DNA of 6,562 bases. It comes from JBBSEZ01 sp038239195 (GTDB lineage Bacteria; Planctomycetota; Planctomycetia; Gemmatales; Gemmataceae). This document shows, in pieces, positions 1-5,732 of the stretch; position 1 is the stretch's first letter, and every line of letters starts with the position of its first letter. Both the position numbers and the translations under genes were made by a program. The notes under the pieces were generated by a model. The model saw only the letters and a list, made by a program, of their open reading frames with translations. It ran no database searches and had not been told where the DNA came from. The stretch is from positions 1-6,562 of the forward strand of contig JBBSEZ010000517.1 of NCBI GenBank assembly GCA_038239195.1, read 5' to 3'.

Positions 1-47
1 CCCGAGTACACGAGGGTTTACGACAATCTGGCGGGGTCACCGCAGGG

Positions 48-83
48 GGTCGCGGCGGTCCTGCGACCGGCGGCCCCGCGACC
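48..83 (-). terminator. GC-rich stem just after the phosphodiesterase stop codon (possible terminator)
   Basis: Directly 3' of the minus-strand stop codon (84-86) is a two-level inverted repeat. The outer arms are 48-55 (ggtcgcgg) and 76-83 (ccgcgacc); the inner arms are 56-60 (cggtc) and 65-69 (gaccg) around a 4-base loop, with a 6-base bulge at 70-75. The position suits a transcription end or mRNA-stabilising stem for the two-gene unit. No T-run follows on the minus strand, so it is not a classical intrinsic terminator. In DNA this rich in G and C, short stems also arise by chance. The remaining bases 1-47 show nothing I can support. Confidence 0.35.
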
Positions 84-878
84 TTAGCGCCGCAGTTTCT
101 CGTCGAGCAGAAACCGCCGCAACTCGTCGAGCCTGTCCGTGTTGAGGAGATCGACGCCTGCCGCCCGCAGTTCGCGCCACACCTCCGCGCGCTCGGGCGT
201 GGCCCAGAAGCGCAGCAGGCGCCCCTGCTGGTGCGCCTGTTGCACCATCGCGCGCAATTTCATCTTCTCCGCCAACGGCATCGGGCCGTCGCCGCGCCAG
301 CGGACGTGCGTGCCCCAGCGCGAGCTGATCCACGGCATCTCGTGCGCGGGGGCGGCCGACGCGAGGTCGCCCGGCCGACCGTCGATGCCCGCATAGCGCA
401 CTTTCTGGGCCCGGATCACCGCGCTGGGGCAGTTGCCGGAGATCACGGCGGTGACGGCCCGGCGCTCGAACTTGCCGTCTTTCGTCACCGAGAGGAGGTC
501 GGCGTACTTCGCCAGCAGTTTGTCGAGGGCGGCGTAGGTCGCCTTGCCGTCGGTCTTGACGTCGATGAGCAGGTAGAAGTCGGGGCCCCTGGGGTACACG
601 TGCCCGCCGTTGGCTTTCGCGCGCTGGCGAAGCGGTTGGAGGTAGAGCTTTTCGAGCGTGCGCTCCCGGCGAAGGTCGAGCCAGGTGTGGCCGACGAGCA
701 GCTCGCCGCGGACGAGGAAGACGTCGGCCTCGACGCTACAGAAGCCGTGGGCAAGGGCGTCGAACAGGGGCCGCGGGTGCTGGTAGTCGTTGTGGGCGTG
801 CGCGTGGCGCAGGGGAACGACCGGCGGCGCGGGCGGCGCGGCCAGCGTTGGCAAGAGTGACAGCAGGGCCGCCAGCAT
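84..878 (-). CDS. Exported GDPD/PI-PLC-superfamily phosphodiesterase-like protein (AIM6-like)
   Basis: A 264-residue protein that should form a TIM-barrel phosphodiesterase of the glycerophosphodiester phosphodiesterase/PI-phospholipase C superfamily. Residues 1-19 look like a Sec signal peptide (MLAALLSLLPTLAA, then a Pro/Ala stretch), so the enzyme probably works outside the cytoplasm. Visible active-site features are HAHNDYQHPRP at 27-37 (candidate catalytic His29 followed by Asn-Asp), VEADVFL at 49-55 (Glu50 and Asp52, the usual metal ligands), the second His64 in VGHTW, LLIDVKTD at 103-110 (Asp106, Lys108), RFWATPE at 223-229 and DLLNTD at 243-248, a typical last-strand motif. HNDY-HPRP with DVKT resembles the AIM6-like branch, known in fungi and bacteria, whose substrate I do not know. 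The start at 878 was chosen because AGGGGAGGT lies just upstream and the signal peptide begins there; the frame stays open far upstream, but only as a shadow of the neighbouring gene. It starts 11 bases after the TPR gene's stop, so the two are probably co-transcribed and translationally coupled. Confidence 0.85.
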   Translation of the reverse strand: MLAALLSLLPTLAAPPAPPVVPLRHAHAHNDYQHPRPLFDALAHGFCSVEADVFLVRGELLVGHTWLDLRRERTLEKLYLQPLRQRAKANGGHVYPRGPDFYLLIDVKTDGKATYAALDKLLAKYADLLSVTKDGKFERRAVTAVISGNCPSAVIRAQKVRYAGIDGRPGDLASAAPAHEMPWISSRWGTHVRWRGDGPMPLAEKMKLRAMVQQAHQQGRLLRFWATPERAEVWRELRAAGVDLLNTDRLDELRRFLLDEKLRR

Positions 879-882
879 GAGC

Positions 883-888
883 ACCTCC
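883..888 (-). promoter_or_regulatory. Ribosome binding site of the phosphodiesterase-like gene
   Basis: On the minus strand GGAGGT lies 4 bases before the ATG at 878, inside the 11-base gap between the two left-arm genes. It is extended upstream as AGGGGAGGT, which also gives an alternative pairing at longer spacing. It fixes the start inside a frame that is otherwise open for another thousand bases. Confidence 0.7.
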
Positions 889-889
889 C

Positions 890-2800
890 CTACCTGTCCA
901 GCTCCTCCACCCACGACAGCGAAAACGTCCATTCGCCCGACGCCAGCGGCACCACGACCTCCTCCGGGCGCAGGTCGTCCTGCGCCCGCTGGCGGAGGAC
1001 ACCGGGCACGGAGCGCAGGCAGCCCGTCATCAGCTCCAGTTCCCAGCCGAGCGGGCGCCGGAATGCCTTGCCGCGCTCCTTGTGCATGATCCACGGATAG
1101 GCGTCGGCCCGGGCGACCTCCCAGCCGTGGCGCTGCCCCGCCTCGACGTCGGCGAGGGGCAGATCGACGTCGGGCCCGTAGATCACGCTCGTCGCCACGC
1201 TCCGGCGGGCGTTCTCGTCGTCGCTGTCGCCCCTCTGAAACAGCGAGCGCAACATCTTCAAGTCTTCGTAGACGGCCAGGCCCCTCGTCAGGCCCAACTG
1301 GCCCATTACCACGGCGTACCAGGGCCCGCCGGTGAACCGGTCGCAGCGAACCTCGATCGGTATCTCGTAGCCGACCACCTTCCACGGGGCCTCGCGGAAG
1401 TAATGGGCCGCCGCCTCGTAGAAGCGGCCCACCTGCTCGACCGTGACGCCCGGCATGGCGAGCAGCCCCGGCATCGGCTTGCCGATCAGGCGGTCGCTCG
1501 CGCTCTCGAAGGCCTCGTCGAAGTGTTCGAGCTCGTCCACCACGACGACGCGCGCGCCGACCTCCTCGACGTGGGGACGCAGTTGCTCCCAGCGCTCGTC
1601 GGCGCGCACCATCACCGCCATCGGCCGATGCGGCGCCCCCGAAATAGGGAACTGCATCGCCTGGGCCAGCACGTCCCAGAGGTGCGCGCTCGTCGGCTCC
1701 TCCTCGAGGACCAGGTGGGCCAGGACAAGGCCCTCGCTCGGACAGGTCACCAGCACCACCCACAGGCGCACGAGCCCTCCGCTGATCCGGAGCGAGCTGG
1801 GCAGGGCGCGGGCGCCGGCCTGCCACGACTCCGGTTCCTGCGGGAGCTTCGCGACGAGCCATTTCTTGACCATACCGAGCGGGCCGCGAGGGTGGGGGCC
1901 TTTCTCCTTGCGCCGCACGGCCTCCGCGTCGTTGGCGCGGAGCCAGGCGATCGCGCCCGGCGTGGACTGCCAGCCCGGCATGAACTGCGCCACGTAGGCA
2001 TGGGCCTCGCTCTCCTGGCCGGGGCTGTAGGAGTCTTGCTCGTCGCGCGGCGGGAACTTCCGGCCGGTCAGGTAGTCGGGCACGTGCCGGTTCACCTTCT
2101 GGGCGACGTCGAGCAGCCCCAGCGCCTTTGGCGTCGAGCCACCTTGCCGGAACGCCAGGAGGGCGCGCGTGTAGGCCCAGAAGGCCGAGCCCTCGCCGGG
2201 GAACTGCTCGAGCAGTCGGGCCACGTCGTCATCGCGGTCGAGGAAGAGGAGTTGTGCGGCGAGGGGGTAGCGAACGCCCTGGTTGTCGTTCGGGTTGAGG
2301 CGAAGCATCTCCTGCAAGTGCGCGATGGACTCGTCCCGCCGGCCCGCCGTCCACAGGGCGAAGGCCAGCCCCAGCCGCGCCCGCATGTACGGCCTCGTCT
2401 CCAACACGCCCCAGAAATGCCCCACGTGTTCGGCCATCCCGTTGGGCCCGAGGGCGCGCTCCCCGGCGGCGAGCCCCTGCTGGTAGAGGGCGAGCGCCTC
2501 CCTGCGGCGGGGGCAATGTTCCGCCAGGAGGACGTAGGCATCGGCGCAATCGGGCCAGGCCGCCAGGGCCCGCCGGGCGAGGGAAACGCGACGCCGCGGG
2601 TCGCGCTCGCGGAACGCCTCGTCGAGAAGCTCCTGGGCCTCGGCGGCCCCCGGGCCCCGGGGCGCGCCGAGCCCGCCGAGGAGGCTACGCATCTGGCCCT
2701 CGATCGCCCGACGGTCGGGAAGGTCGGGCAGGACGTCCTTCGGGCGCTGTGGCCGGCCCCTCTTTCCCGAGCCACCCCGGTCCTTTCTCTTCCTTGCCAT
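890..2800 (-). CDS. TPR (ST7-like) protein with DUF6930-like C-terminal region
   Basis: A 636-residue, probably cytoplasmic protein of unknown function. Residues 1-20 are very basic (MARKRKDRGGSGKRGR) with no signal peptide or membrane span. Residues 55-200 are helical TPR-type repeats; the segment HFWGVLETRPYMR (128-140) with ALWTAGRRDESIAHLQEML and RLNPNDNQGVRY (167-178) closely resembles the ST7-like TPR group, which suggests a protein-binding scaffold. After a linker, residues 320-435 form an alpha/beta region with a possible beta-alpha unit around MAVMVRADERWEQL and ARVVVVDELEHFDEA. Residues 450-630 (VGRFYEAAAHYFREAPWKVVGYEIPIEV, then GGPWYAVVMGQLGLTRGLAVYEDL) match what I know as DUF6930; the name comes from memory. 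The start at 2800 was chosen because GGAGGA lies 7 bases upstream and MARKRK is a typical opening; 55 further in-frame upstream codons look non-coding. It is first in a two-gene unit with the exported phosphodiesterase-like gene, and I see no biochemical link between them. Confidence 0.82.
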   Translation of the reverse strand: MARKRKDRGGSGKRGRPQRPKDVLPDLPDRRAIEGQMRSLLGGLGAPRGPGAAEAQELLDEAFRERDPRRRVSLARRALAAWPDCADAYVLLAEHCPRRREALALYQQGLAAGERALGPNGMAEHVGHFWGVLETRPYMRARLGLAFALWTAGRRDESIAHLQEMLRLNPNDNQGVRYPLAAQLLFLDRDDDVARLLEQFPGEGSAFWAYTRALLAFRQGGSTPKALGLLDVAQKVNRHVPDYLTGRKFPPRDEQDSYSPGQESEAHAYVAQFMPGWQSTPGAIAWLRANDAEAVRRKEKGPHPRGPLGMVKKWLVAKLPQEPESWQAGARALPSSLRISGGLVRLWVVLVTCPSEGLVLAHLVLEEEPTSAHLWDVLAQAMQFPISGAPHRPMAVMVRADERWEQLRPHVEEVGARVVVVDELEHFDEAFESASDRLIGKPMPGLLAMPGVTVEQVGRFYEAAAHYFREAPWKVVGYEIPIEVRCDRFTGGPWYAVVMGQLGLTRGLAVYEDLKMLRSLFQRGDSDDENARRSVATSVIYGPDVDLPLADVEAGQRHGWEVARADAYPWIMHKERGKAFRRPLGWELELMTGCLRSVPGVLRQRAQDDLRPEEVVVPLASGEWTFSLSWVEELDR

Positions 2801-2807
2801 GGGACGA

Positions 2808-2813
2808 TCCTCC
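2808..2813 (-). promoter_or_regulatory. Ribosome binding site of the TPR/DUF6930-like gene
   Basis: GGAGGA on the minus strand, 7 bases before the ATG at 2800. It decides between this start and in-frame ATGs further upstream, the nearest of which (MARAEFFWTEDRP) lacks an equally good site. Confidence 0.65.
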
Positions 2814-2837
2814 GTCCAGAAAAACTCTGCTCGCGCC

Positions 2838-2843
2838 ATTCTA
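2838..2843 (-). promoter_or_regulatory. Possible -10 element for the left-arm operon
   Basis: The minus-strand hexamer TAGAAT (one mismatch to TATAAT, preceded by GGA) lies about 38 bases upstream of the TPR gene start, giving a leader of roughly 30 bases. I find no convincing -35 hexamer 16-18 bases further up, so the call rests on one hexamer and its placement. Confidence 0.22.
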
Positions 2844-2964
2844 TCCGACCGGCCCGGCCAGAGGTAGCGGGTCGGCCCACTGAGGGGAGGCGACCAGCAA
2901 CTGGAGGTCGAGCCTCTTCCCGTGACGCGGTTTCGGGCCCCTTCGCCGAATTGCATCGCTGCCA

Positions 2965-3014
2965 CCCTTGTTGAGGGGCCAGCGTCCCTGTTGTCTCTTT
3001 TCAGTCAACAAGGG
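2965..3014. repeat. Inverted repeat, 10-bp perfect arms
   Basis: The arms are cccttgttga (2965-2974) and tcaacaaggg (3005-3014), 30 bases apart. A third, imperfect copy of the left arm (tccctgttg, around 2985-2993) lies between them, so two alternative foldings with the right arm are possible. Repeated half-sites like this in a divergent promoter region could bind a regulator, or could be decayed mobile DNA. Function is not shown by sequence. Confidence 0.4.
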
Positions 3015-3080
3015 AATGCTACGTCCACGATTCGTTCGCATCCGCCTCGATCGGAGGACTGGAGGGAAAAGGGAGTGATG

Positions 3081-3114
3081 AGACCAGTCGTGAATCGGCA
3101 TGGCTCGTTCCTCC
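3081..3114 (-). pseudogene. Start-site remnant of an MPIHDW-type gene
   Basis: On the minus strand GGAGG (3114-3110) sits 8 bases before an ATG (3101) followed by codons for M-P-I-H-D-W-S. From memory, MPxHDWTRV is the strongly conserved N-terminus of a large planctomycete family, some members of which are annotated DUF4058. Beyond the seventh codon the frame stays open for 86 codons in total, but the translation (SHHSLFPPVLRSRRMRT and onward) no longer resembles that family and is Arg-rich, as expected of non-coding sequence. The simplest reading is that the ribosome binding site and first codons survived when the rest of the gene was deleted or replaced. A six-residue match can also be chance, although the correctly spaced ribosome binding site argues against that. 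Confidence 0.35.
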
Positions 3115-3117
3115 GCC

Positions 3118-3147
3118 TTGAAGATACCGCAGGCAAGACGCTACTCT
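3118..3147 (+). promoter_or_regulatory. Candidate sigma70-type promoter for the DUF4058 gene
   Basis: TTGAAG (3118-3123) and TACTCT (3142-3147) are separated by 18 bases. A start site near 3154 would give a leader of about 30 bases before the GTG at 3185. Each hexamer has two mismatches to consensus. The -10 overlaps the palindrome actct-t-agagt (3143-3153). Confidence 0.3.
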
Positions 3148-3171
3148 TAGAGTGGCCCTCGCCGAAAGACC

Positions 3172-3176
3172 GGAGG
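3172..3176 (+). promoter_or_regulatory. Ribosome binding site that fixes the DUF4058 GTG start
   Basis: GGAGG lies 8 bases before the GTG at 3185. An upstream in-frame GTG at 3152 has no such site and would add eleven residues that are not part of the family's conserved N-terminus. Confidence 0.75.
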
Positions 3177-3184
3177 AACTTTAC

Positions 3185-4003
3185 GTGCCGTCGCCGTTTC
3201 CGGGCATGGACCCCTACATCGAGGCCTGCGGGCTGTGGGAGGACTTCCACGGCGCCTTGATTCATGAGATCAAGTCGGCCCTGGCCCGGGCCGCTCCCGA
3301 TCGCTACGTCGTCCGCACCAGCGAGCGCTCCTACCTCGTGCTCGTGGAGGACAACGGCAAGGATAGCCATCCCTTCCTGCCCGACGTGAGCGTTAGCTCC
3401 CCGCGCGGCAAGAAGAAGCCGCCGAAGAAGAGCGGCGTCGCCGTCGCGGAGCCGGCCGCCGAGGCCGAGCCGCTGACACTCCGCGCGTTCATCGAGGAGG
3501 AGCATCGCGAATCGTTCGTCGAGATCTACGAGACCGATCCGGAGCAGCGGCTCGTCACCTGCCTCGAAGTGCTCTCCCCCTCCAACAAGCGCCCCGGCAC
3601 GCCCGGCTGGGACCTGTACCAGCGCAAGCGGCAAAGCCTGCTGCTGAGCGACGCGAACCTCGTCGAGATCGACCTGCTGCGCGGCGGCAAGCGCATGCCT
3701 ATGCTCGACCCGTGGCCCGACAGCCCGTACGTGCTGATGGTGGCGAAGGCGAAGAAGCCCCACCTCTGCAAGGTCTGGCCAACTCACTCACTGCGGCCTC
3801 TGCCCCCGCTCCCGGTGCCGCTGGCCAAGCCCGACCCGGCCATCCCGCTGAGCCTCCAGCCGTTGATCGAAGAAATCTACCAGCGCTACCGCTATCCGCG
3901 GAGCATCGACTACCACAAACCGCTGGCCCCGGCGCTCAACGCCGAGGAGTCCGCCTGGCTGGAGCAGCAGTTGCGCTCCCCCGGCAAGCCTCCCGGCCGG
4001 TAG
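3185..4003 (+). CDS. DUF4058 family protein
   Basis: A 272-residue protein of the DUF4058 family, common in multiple copies in planctomycetes and cyanobacteria, with no established function to my knowledge. The N-terminus MPSPFPGMDPYIE (1-13), with LWEDFH at 17-22, is the family hallmark and supports the GTG start. The core contains PDVSV (66-70), then FVEIYETD (111-118), LEVLSPSNKRPG (127-138), Tyr145 and the KRQSLL stretch, and NLVEIDLLRGG (158-168). No signal peptide or membrane span is seen, so it is probably cytoplasmic. A Lys/Pro/Ala-rich insert (72-96) separates the first conserved block from the core. The PD...EVLSPSNK...EIDLL arrangement resembles the PD-(D/E)XK nuclease-like layout of Uma2/DUF820 proteins; this is inference, and no nuclease activity should be assumed. 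The gene is transcribed away from the TPR unit and lies 114 bases before the DUF1501 gene. Confidence 0.9.
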   Translation: MPSPFPGMDPYIEACGLWEDFHGALIHEIKSALARAAPDRYVVRTSERSYLVLVEDNGKDSHPFLPDVSVSSPRGKKKPPKKSGVAVAEPAAEAEPLTLRAFIEEEHRESFVEIYETDPEQRLVTCLEVLSPSNKRPGTPGWDLYQRKRQSLLLSDANLVEIDLLRGGKRMPMLDPWPDSPYVLMVAKAKKPHLCKVWPTHSLRPLPPLPVPLAKPDPAIPLSLQPLIEEIYQRYRYPRSIDYHKPLAPALNAEESAWLEQQLRSPGKPPGR

Positions 4004-4009
4004 CGCAGG

Positions 4010-4046
4010 GCCGGTCTGCCCGAGAAAACGAGCCGCGCCGACCGGC
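4010..4046 (+). other. Weak stem after the DUF4058 gene
   Basis: Seven-base arms gccggtc (4010-4016) and gaccggc (4040-4046) flank a 23-base loop, seven bases past the stop codon. No T-run follows. It may be a weak 3' mRNA stem or chance in GC-rich DNA. Confidence 0.2.
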
Positions 4047-4052
4047 GCCCGG

Positions 4053-4081
4053 TTGCGGTTTGGTCCCCGGCAAGGTATCGT
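4053..4081 (+). promoter_or_regulatory. Candidate promoter for the DUF1501 gene
   Basis: TTGCGG (4053-4058) and TATCGT (4076-4081) are separated by 17 bases, in the 114-base gap before the DUF1501 gene. A start near 4088 would leave a leader of about 30 bases. Each hexamer has two mismatches to the sigma70 consensus. If real, the DUF1501 gene is transcribed independently of DUF4058. Confidence 0.33.
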
Positions 4082-4117
4082 CAAGGCTCACCCAGGCCCG
4101 GGCCCGAGAGCGCCGCC

Positions 4118-5581
4118 ATGAACCTTTACGAAGAGCACCTGAAATATCGAACGCGCCGGCAGTTCTTCAAGGACTGCGGCGTCGGCGTCGGCTCGCTCGC
4201 CCTCGCTTCGATGCTCGACGAGCGCCTCTTCGCCGCGGCCCCTCCCGCCGGCGCGGCCGCCGACGATCCGCTGGCTCCCCGGAGGCCGCACTTCCCCGCC
4301 AGGGCGAAGAACATCATCTACCTGCACATGGCGGGGGCGCCCTCGACGCTCGACCTGTTCGACTACAAGCCAAAGCTGAACGAGCTCAACGGCAAGGAGT
4401 GTCCCGAGGCCTACCTCCGCGGCCAGCAGTTCGCCTTCATCGCCAATCGCAAGCCGAAGTTGCTCGGCTCGCCCCACAAGTTCGCCCGGCACGGGAAGTC
4501 GGGGCAAGAGATGTCCAACGTCCTGCCGCACCTGGCGACGGTGGCCGACGAGCTTTGCATCGTCCGCTCCATGCACACCGACCAGTTCAACCACGCCCCG
4601 GCCCAACTCTTCGTCCACACCGGCTCGCCGCGCCTGGGCCGGCCGGGCATGGGCGCCTGGCTGTCCTACGGCCTGGGCACGCTCAACCGCAACCTCCCGT
4701 CGTTCGTCGTGCTCGTCTCCGGCACCGCCGCCCCCGACGGCGGGGCCTCGCTGTGGGGCAGCGGCTTCCTGCCCACCGTCCATCAGGGCGTGCAGCTGCG
4801 CTCGCAGGGCGACCCCGTACTGTTCCTGTCCAACCCGCCCGGTATGGGCGCGGACGGCCGGCGACGCTCGCTCGACACGCTGCAAGCGCTCAATCAGATG
4901 CACCTCGACGCCATCGGCGATCCCGAAGTCCTCACGCGCATGACGCAGTACGAGCTGGCCTACCGGATGCAGACCAGCGTCCCCGAGGTGATGGACATTC
5001 GCCGCGAGCCCAACCGCGTGCTGGAAGCGTATGGCGCCAAGCCCGGACAGCGGGCGTTCGCCAACAACTGCCTGCTGGCCCGCCGTCTCGTCGAAAGCGG
5101 GTGCCGCTTCGTCCAGCTCTACCACTGGGGCTGGGACAGCCACGGCGAGTCGCAGGGGAACGATTTGCGCTACGGGCTCGTCCAGCGCTGCAAGGAGACC
5201 GATCGGCCGATCGCGGCCCTCGTGCGCGATCTGAAGCAGCGCGGGCTTCTCGACGAGACGCTGATCGTCTGGGGCGGGGAGTTCGGGCGCACGCCGATGA
5301 ACGAGGAGCGCGGCGGGTCGAAATGGCTGGGCCGCGACCACCACCAGCACTCGTTCACGATCTGGATGGCGGGCGGCGGAGTGAAGCGCGGCTATACGCA
5401 CGGCAAGACCGACGACCTGGGGTACCACGTCGTCGAGGATGGCGTTCACGTTCACGATCTACAGGCAACCATTCTCCACCTGATGGGGCTCGACCACGAG
5501 CGCCTGACGTATCGCTTCCAGGGGCGCGACTATCGGCTCACGGACGTCTTCGGGAAGGTCGTGAAGAAGGTGCTGGCGTGA
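4118..5581 (+). CDS. DUF1501 family protein with Tat signal
   Basis: A 487-residue, complete member of the DUF1501 family, which belongs to the alkaline phosphatase/sulfatase-like fold and is very abundant in planctomycetes. Its substrate is unknown. Residues 10-32 form a twin-arginine signal (YRTRRQFFKDC, then a hydrophobic GVGVGSLALASML), so the protein is exported folded. The mature part carries IIYLHMAGAPSTLDLFDYKP (66-85), RSMHTDQFNHAPAQLFVHTG (150-169), YHWGWDSHGE (335-344; Asp340 and His342 are likely metal ligands), IVWGGEFGRTP (383-393), GRDHHQHSFTIWMAGGGVKRG (405-425; Asp407, His408, His409 and His411), and VHVHDLQATILHLMGLD (443-459). The N-terminus shape and ATG at 4118 fit the family's usual start (a short leader before TRR); the ribosome binding site is weak (GAGAG). 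In planctomycetes DUF1501 genes usually follow a PSD1/DUF1549-DUF1553 cytochrome-like gene; here the upstream neighbour is DUF4058, so this is an unpaired copy. Confidence 0.95.
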   Translation: MNLYEEHLKYRTRRQFFKDCGVGVGSLALASMLDERLFAAAPPAGAAADDPLAPRRPHFPARAKNIIYLHMAGAPSTLDLFDYKPKLNELNGKECPEAYLRGQQFAFIANRKPKLLGSPHKFARHGKSGQEMSNVLPHLATVADELCIVRSMHTDQFNHAPAQLFVHTGSPRLGRPGMGAWLSYGLGTLNRNLPSFVVLVSGTAAPDGGASLWGSGFLPTVHQGVQLRSQGDPVLFLSNPPGMGADGRRRSLDTLQALNQMHLDAIGDPEVLTRMTQYELAYRMQTSVPEVMDIRREPNRVLEAYGAKPGQRAFANNCLLARRLVESGCRFVQLYHWGWDSHGESQGNDLRYGLVQRCKETDRPIAALVRDLKQRGLLDETLIVWGGEFGRTPMNEERGGSKWLGRDHHQHSFTIWMAGGGVKRGYTHGKTDDLGYHVVEDGVHVHDLQATILHLMGLDHERLTYRFQGRDYRLTDVFGKVVKKVLA

Positions 5582-5586
5582 GCGAA

Positions 5587-5694
5587 CGGTTCGAGGAGAC
5601 CGCCAAGCCGCAAGCGGCGGGCCCCACGAGGTTTGCCGCTTGCGGCTTGGCGGTCCCCCCGCGGGCAAAATCTCCTCGCTCGGGAGACGAACCG
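5587..5694. repeat. Nested inverted repeat with perfect 21-bp arms (REP-like element or 3' stem)
   Basis: Three layers of dyad symmetry share one centre region. The core arms are 5598-5618 and 5635-5655, 21 of 21 bases complementary, with the motif gccaagccgcaagcggc. In RNA four more pairs (one G-C, three G-U) close the loop to about 8 bases (5623-5630). The next layer pairs cgaggaga (5592-5599) with tctcctcg (5671-5678), and the outermost pairs cggttcg (5587-5593) with cgaaccg (5688-5694). Each core arm is itself a near-palindrome (gccgc-aa-gcggc), so cruciform foldings are possible. It begins five bases after the DUF1501 stop codon. It could be a terminator-like or stabilising 3' stem, though no T-run follows (a C-run does), or a dispersed REP/MITE-type repeat. 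Confidence 0.75.
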
Positions 5695-5723
5695 ACTGGT
5701 AGAGACAAAGCGAGCCCGAGAAT

Positions 5724-5727
5724 GAGG
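5724..5727 (+). promoter_or_regulatory. Ribosome binding site of the TIGR04222-type gene
   Basis: GAGG lies five bases before the ATG at 5733, short but acceptable spacing. It supports the start at MNPFDLSGPEF, the usual opening of this family. Confidence 0.5.
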
Positions 5728-5732
5728 TTTCG

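Larger units (their letters stand above)
2801..3184. other. Divergent intergenic region (384 bases)
   Basis: This stretch separates the leftward TPR/phosphodiesterase unit from the rightward DUF4058 gene. It looks slightly less GC-rich than the genes by eye and contains no intact gene that I can support. It holds a candidate -10 for the left unit (2838-2843), an inverted repeat (2965-3014), a truncated MPIHDW start site (3081-3114), a candidate promoter for the right arm (3118-3147) with an overlapping small palindrome (3143-3153), and the ribosome binding site of the DUF4058 gene. Bases 2850-2960 show nothing recognisable. Confidence 0.8.

Noticed and set aside
879..1862. N-terminal extension of the phosphodiesterase-like gene in the same frame
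   Set aside because: This part is an Arg/Gly/Ala-rich shadow of the TPR gene; the ribosome binding site and signal peptide place the start at 878.
2801..2965. 55-codon N-terminal extension of the TPR gene
   Set aside because: No family similarity, weaker start context, and it would pass over the candidate -10; the GGAGGA-preceded ATG at 2800 is better.
1082..2974. A 630-codon open frame on the plus strand
   Set aside because: It lies antisense over the TPR/DUF6930-like gene, which has family-level motifs and a good ribosome binding site. The translation is Arg/Pro/Gly/His-rich without recognisable motifs, as expected of a complementary-strand shadow in GC-rich DNA.
3078..3260. Small plus-strand frame MRPVVNRHGSFLRLEDTAGK and onward
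   Set aside because: It has a plausible GGGAG upstream, but it overlaps the DUF4058 start in another frame, covers the promoter candidate and turns Arg-rich at the end. I cannot support it as a gene.
3005..3787. A 260-codon open frame on the minus strand
   Set aside because: Antisense to DUF4058 and without motifs; only its complement shows conserved family residues.
4088..5455. A 455-codon open frame on the minus strand
   Set aside because: Antisense to the DUF1501 gene; no motif, Val/Ala/Arg-rich low-information translation.
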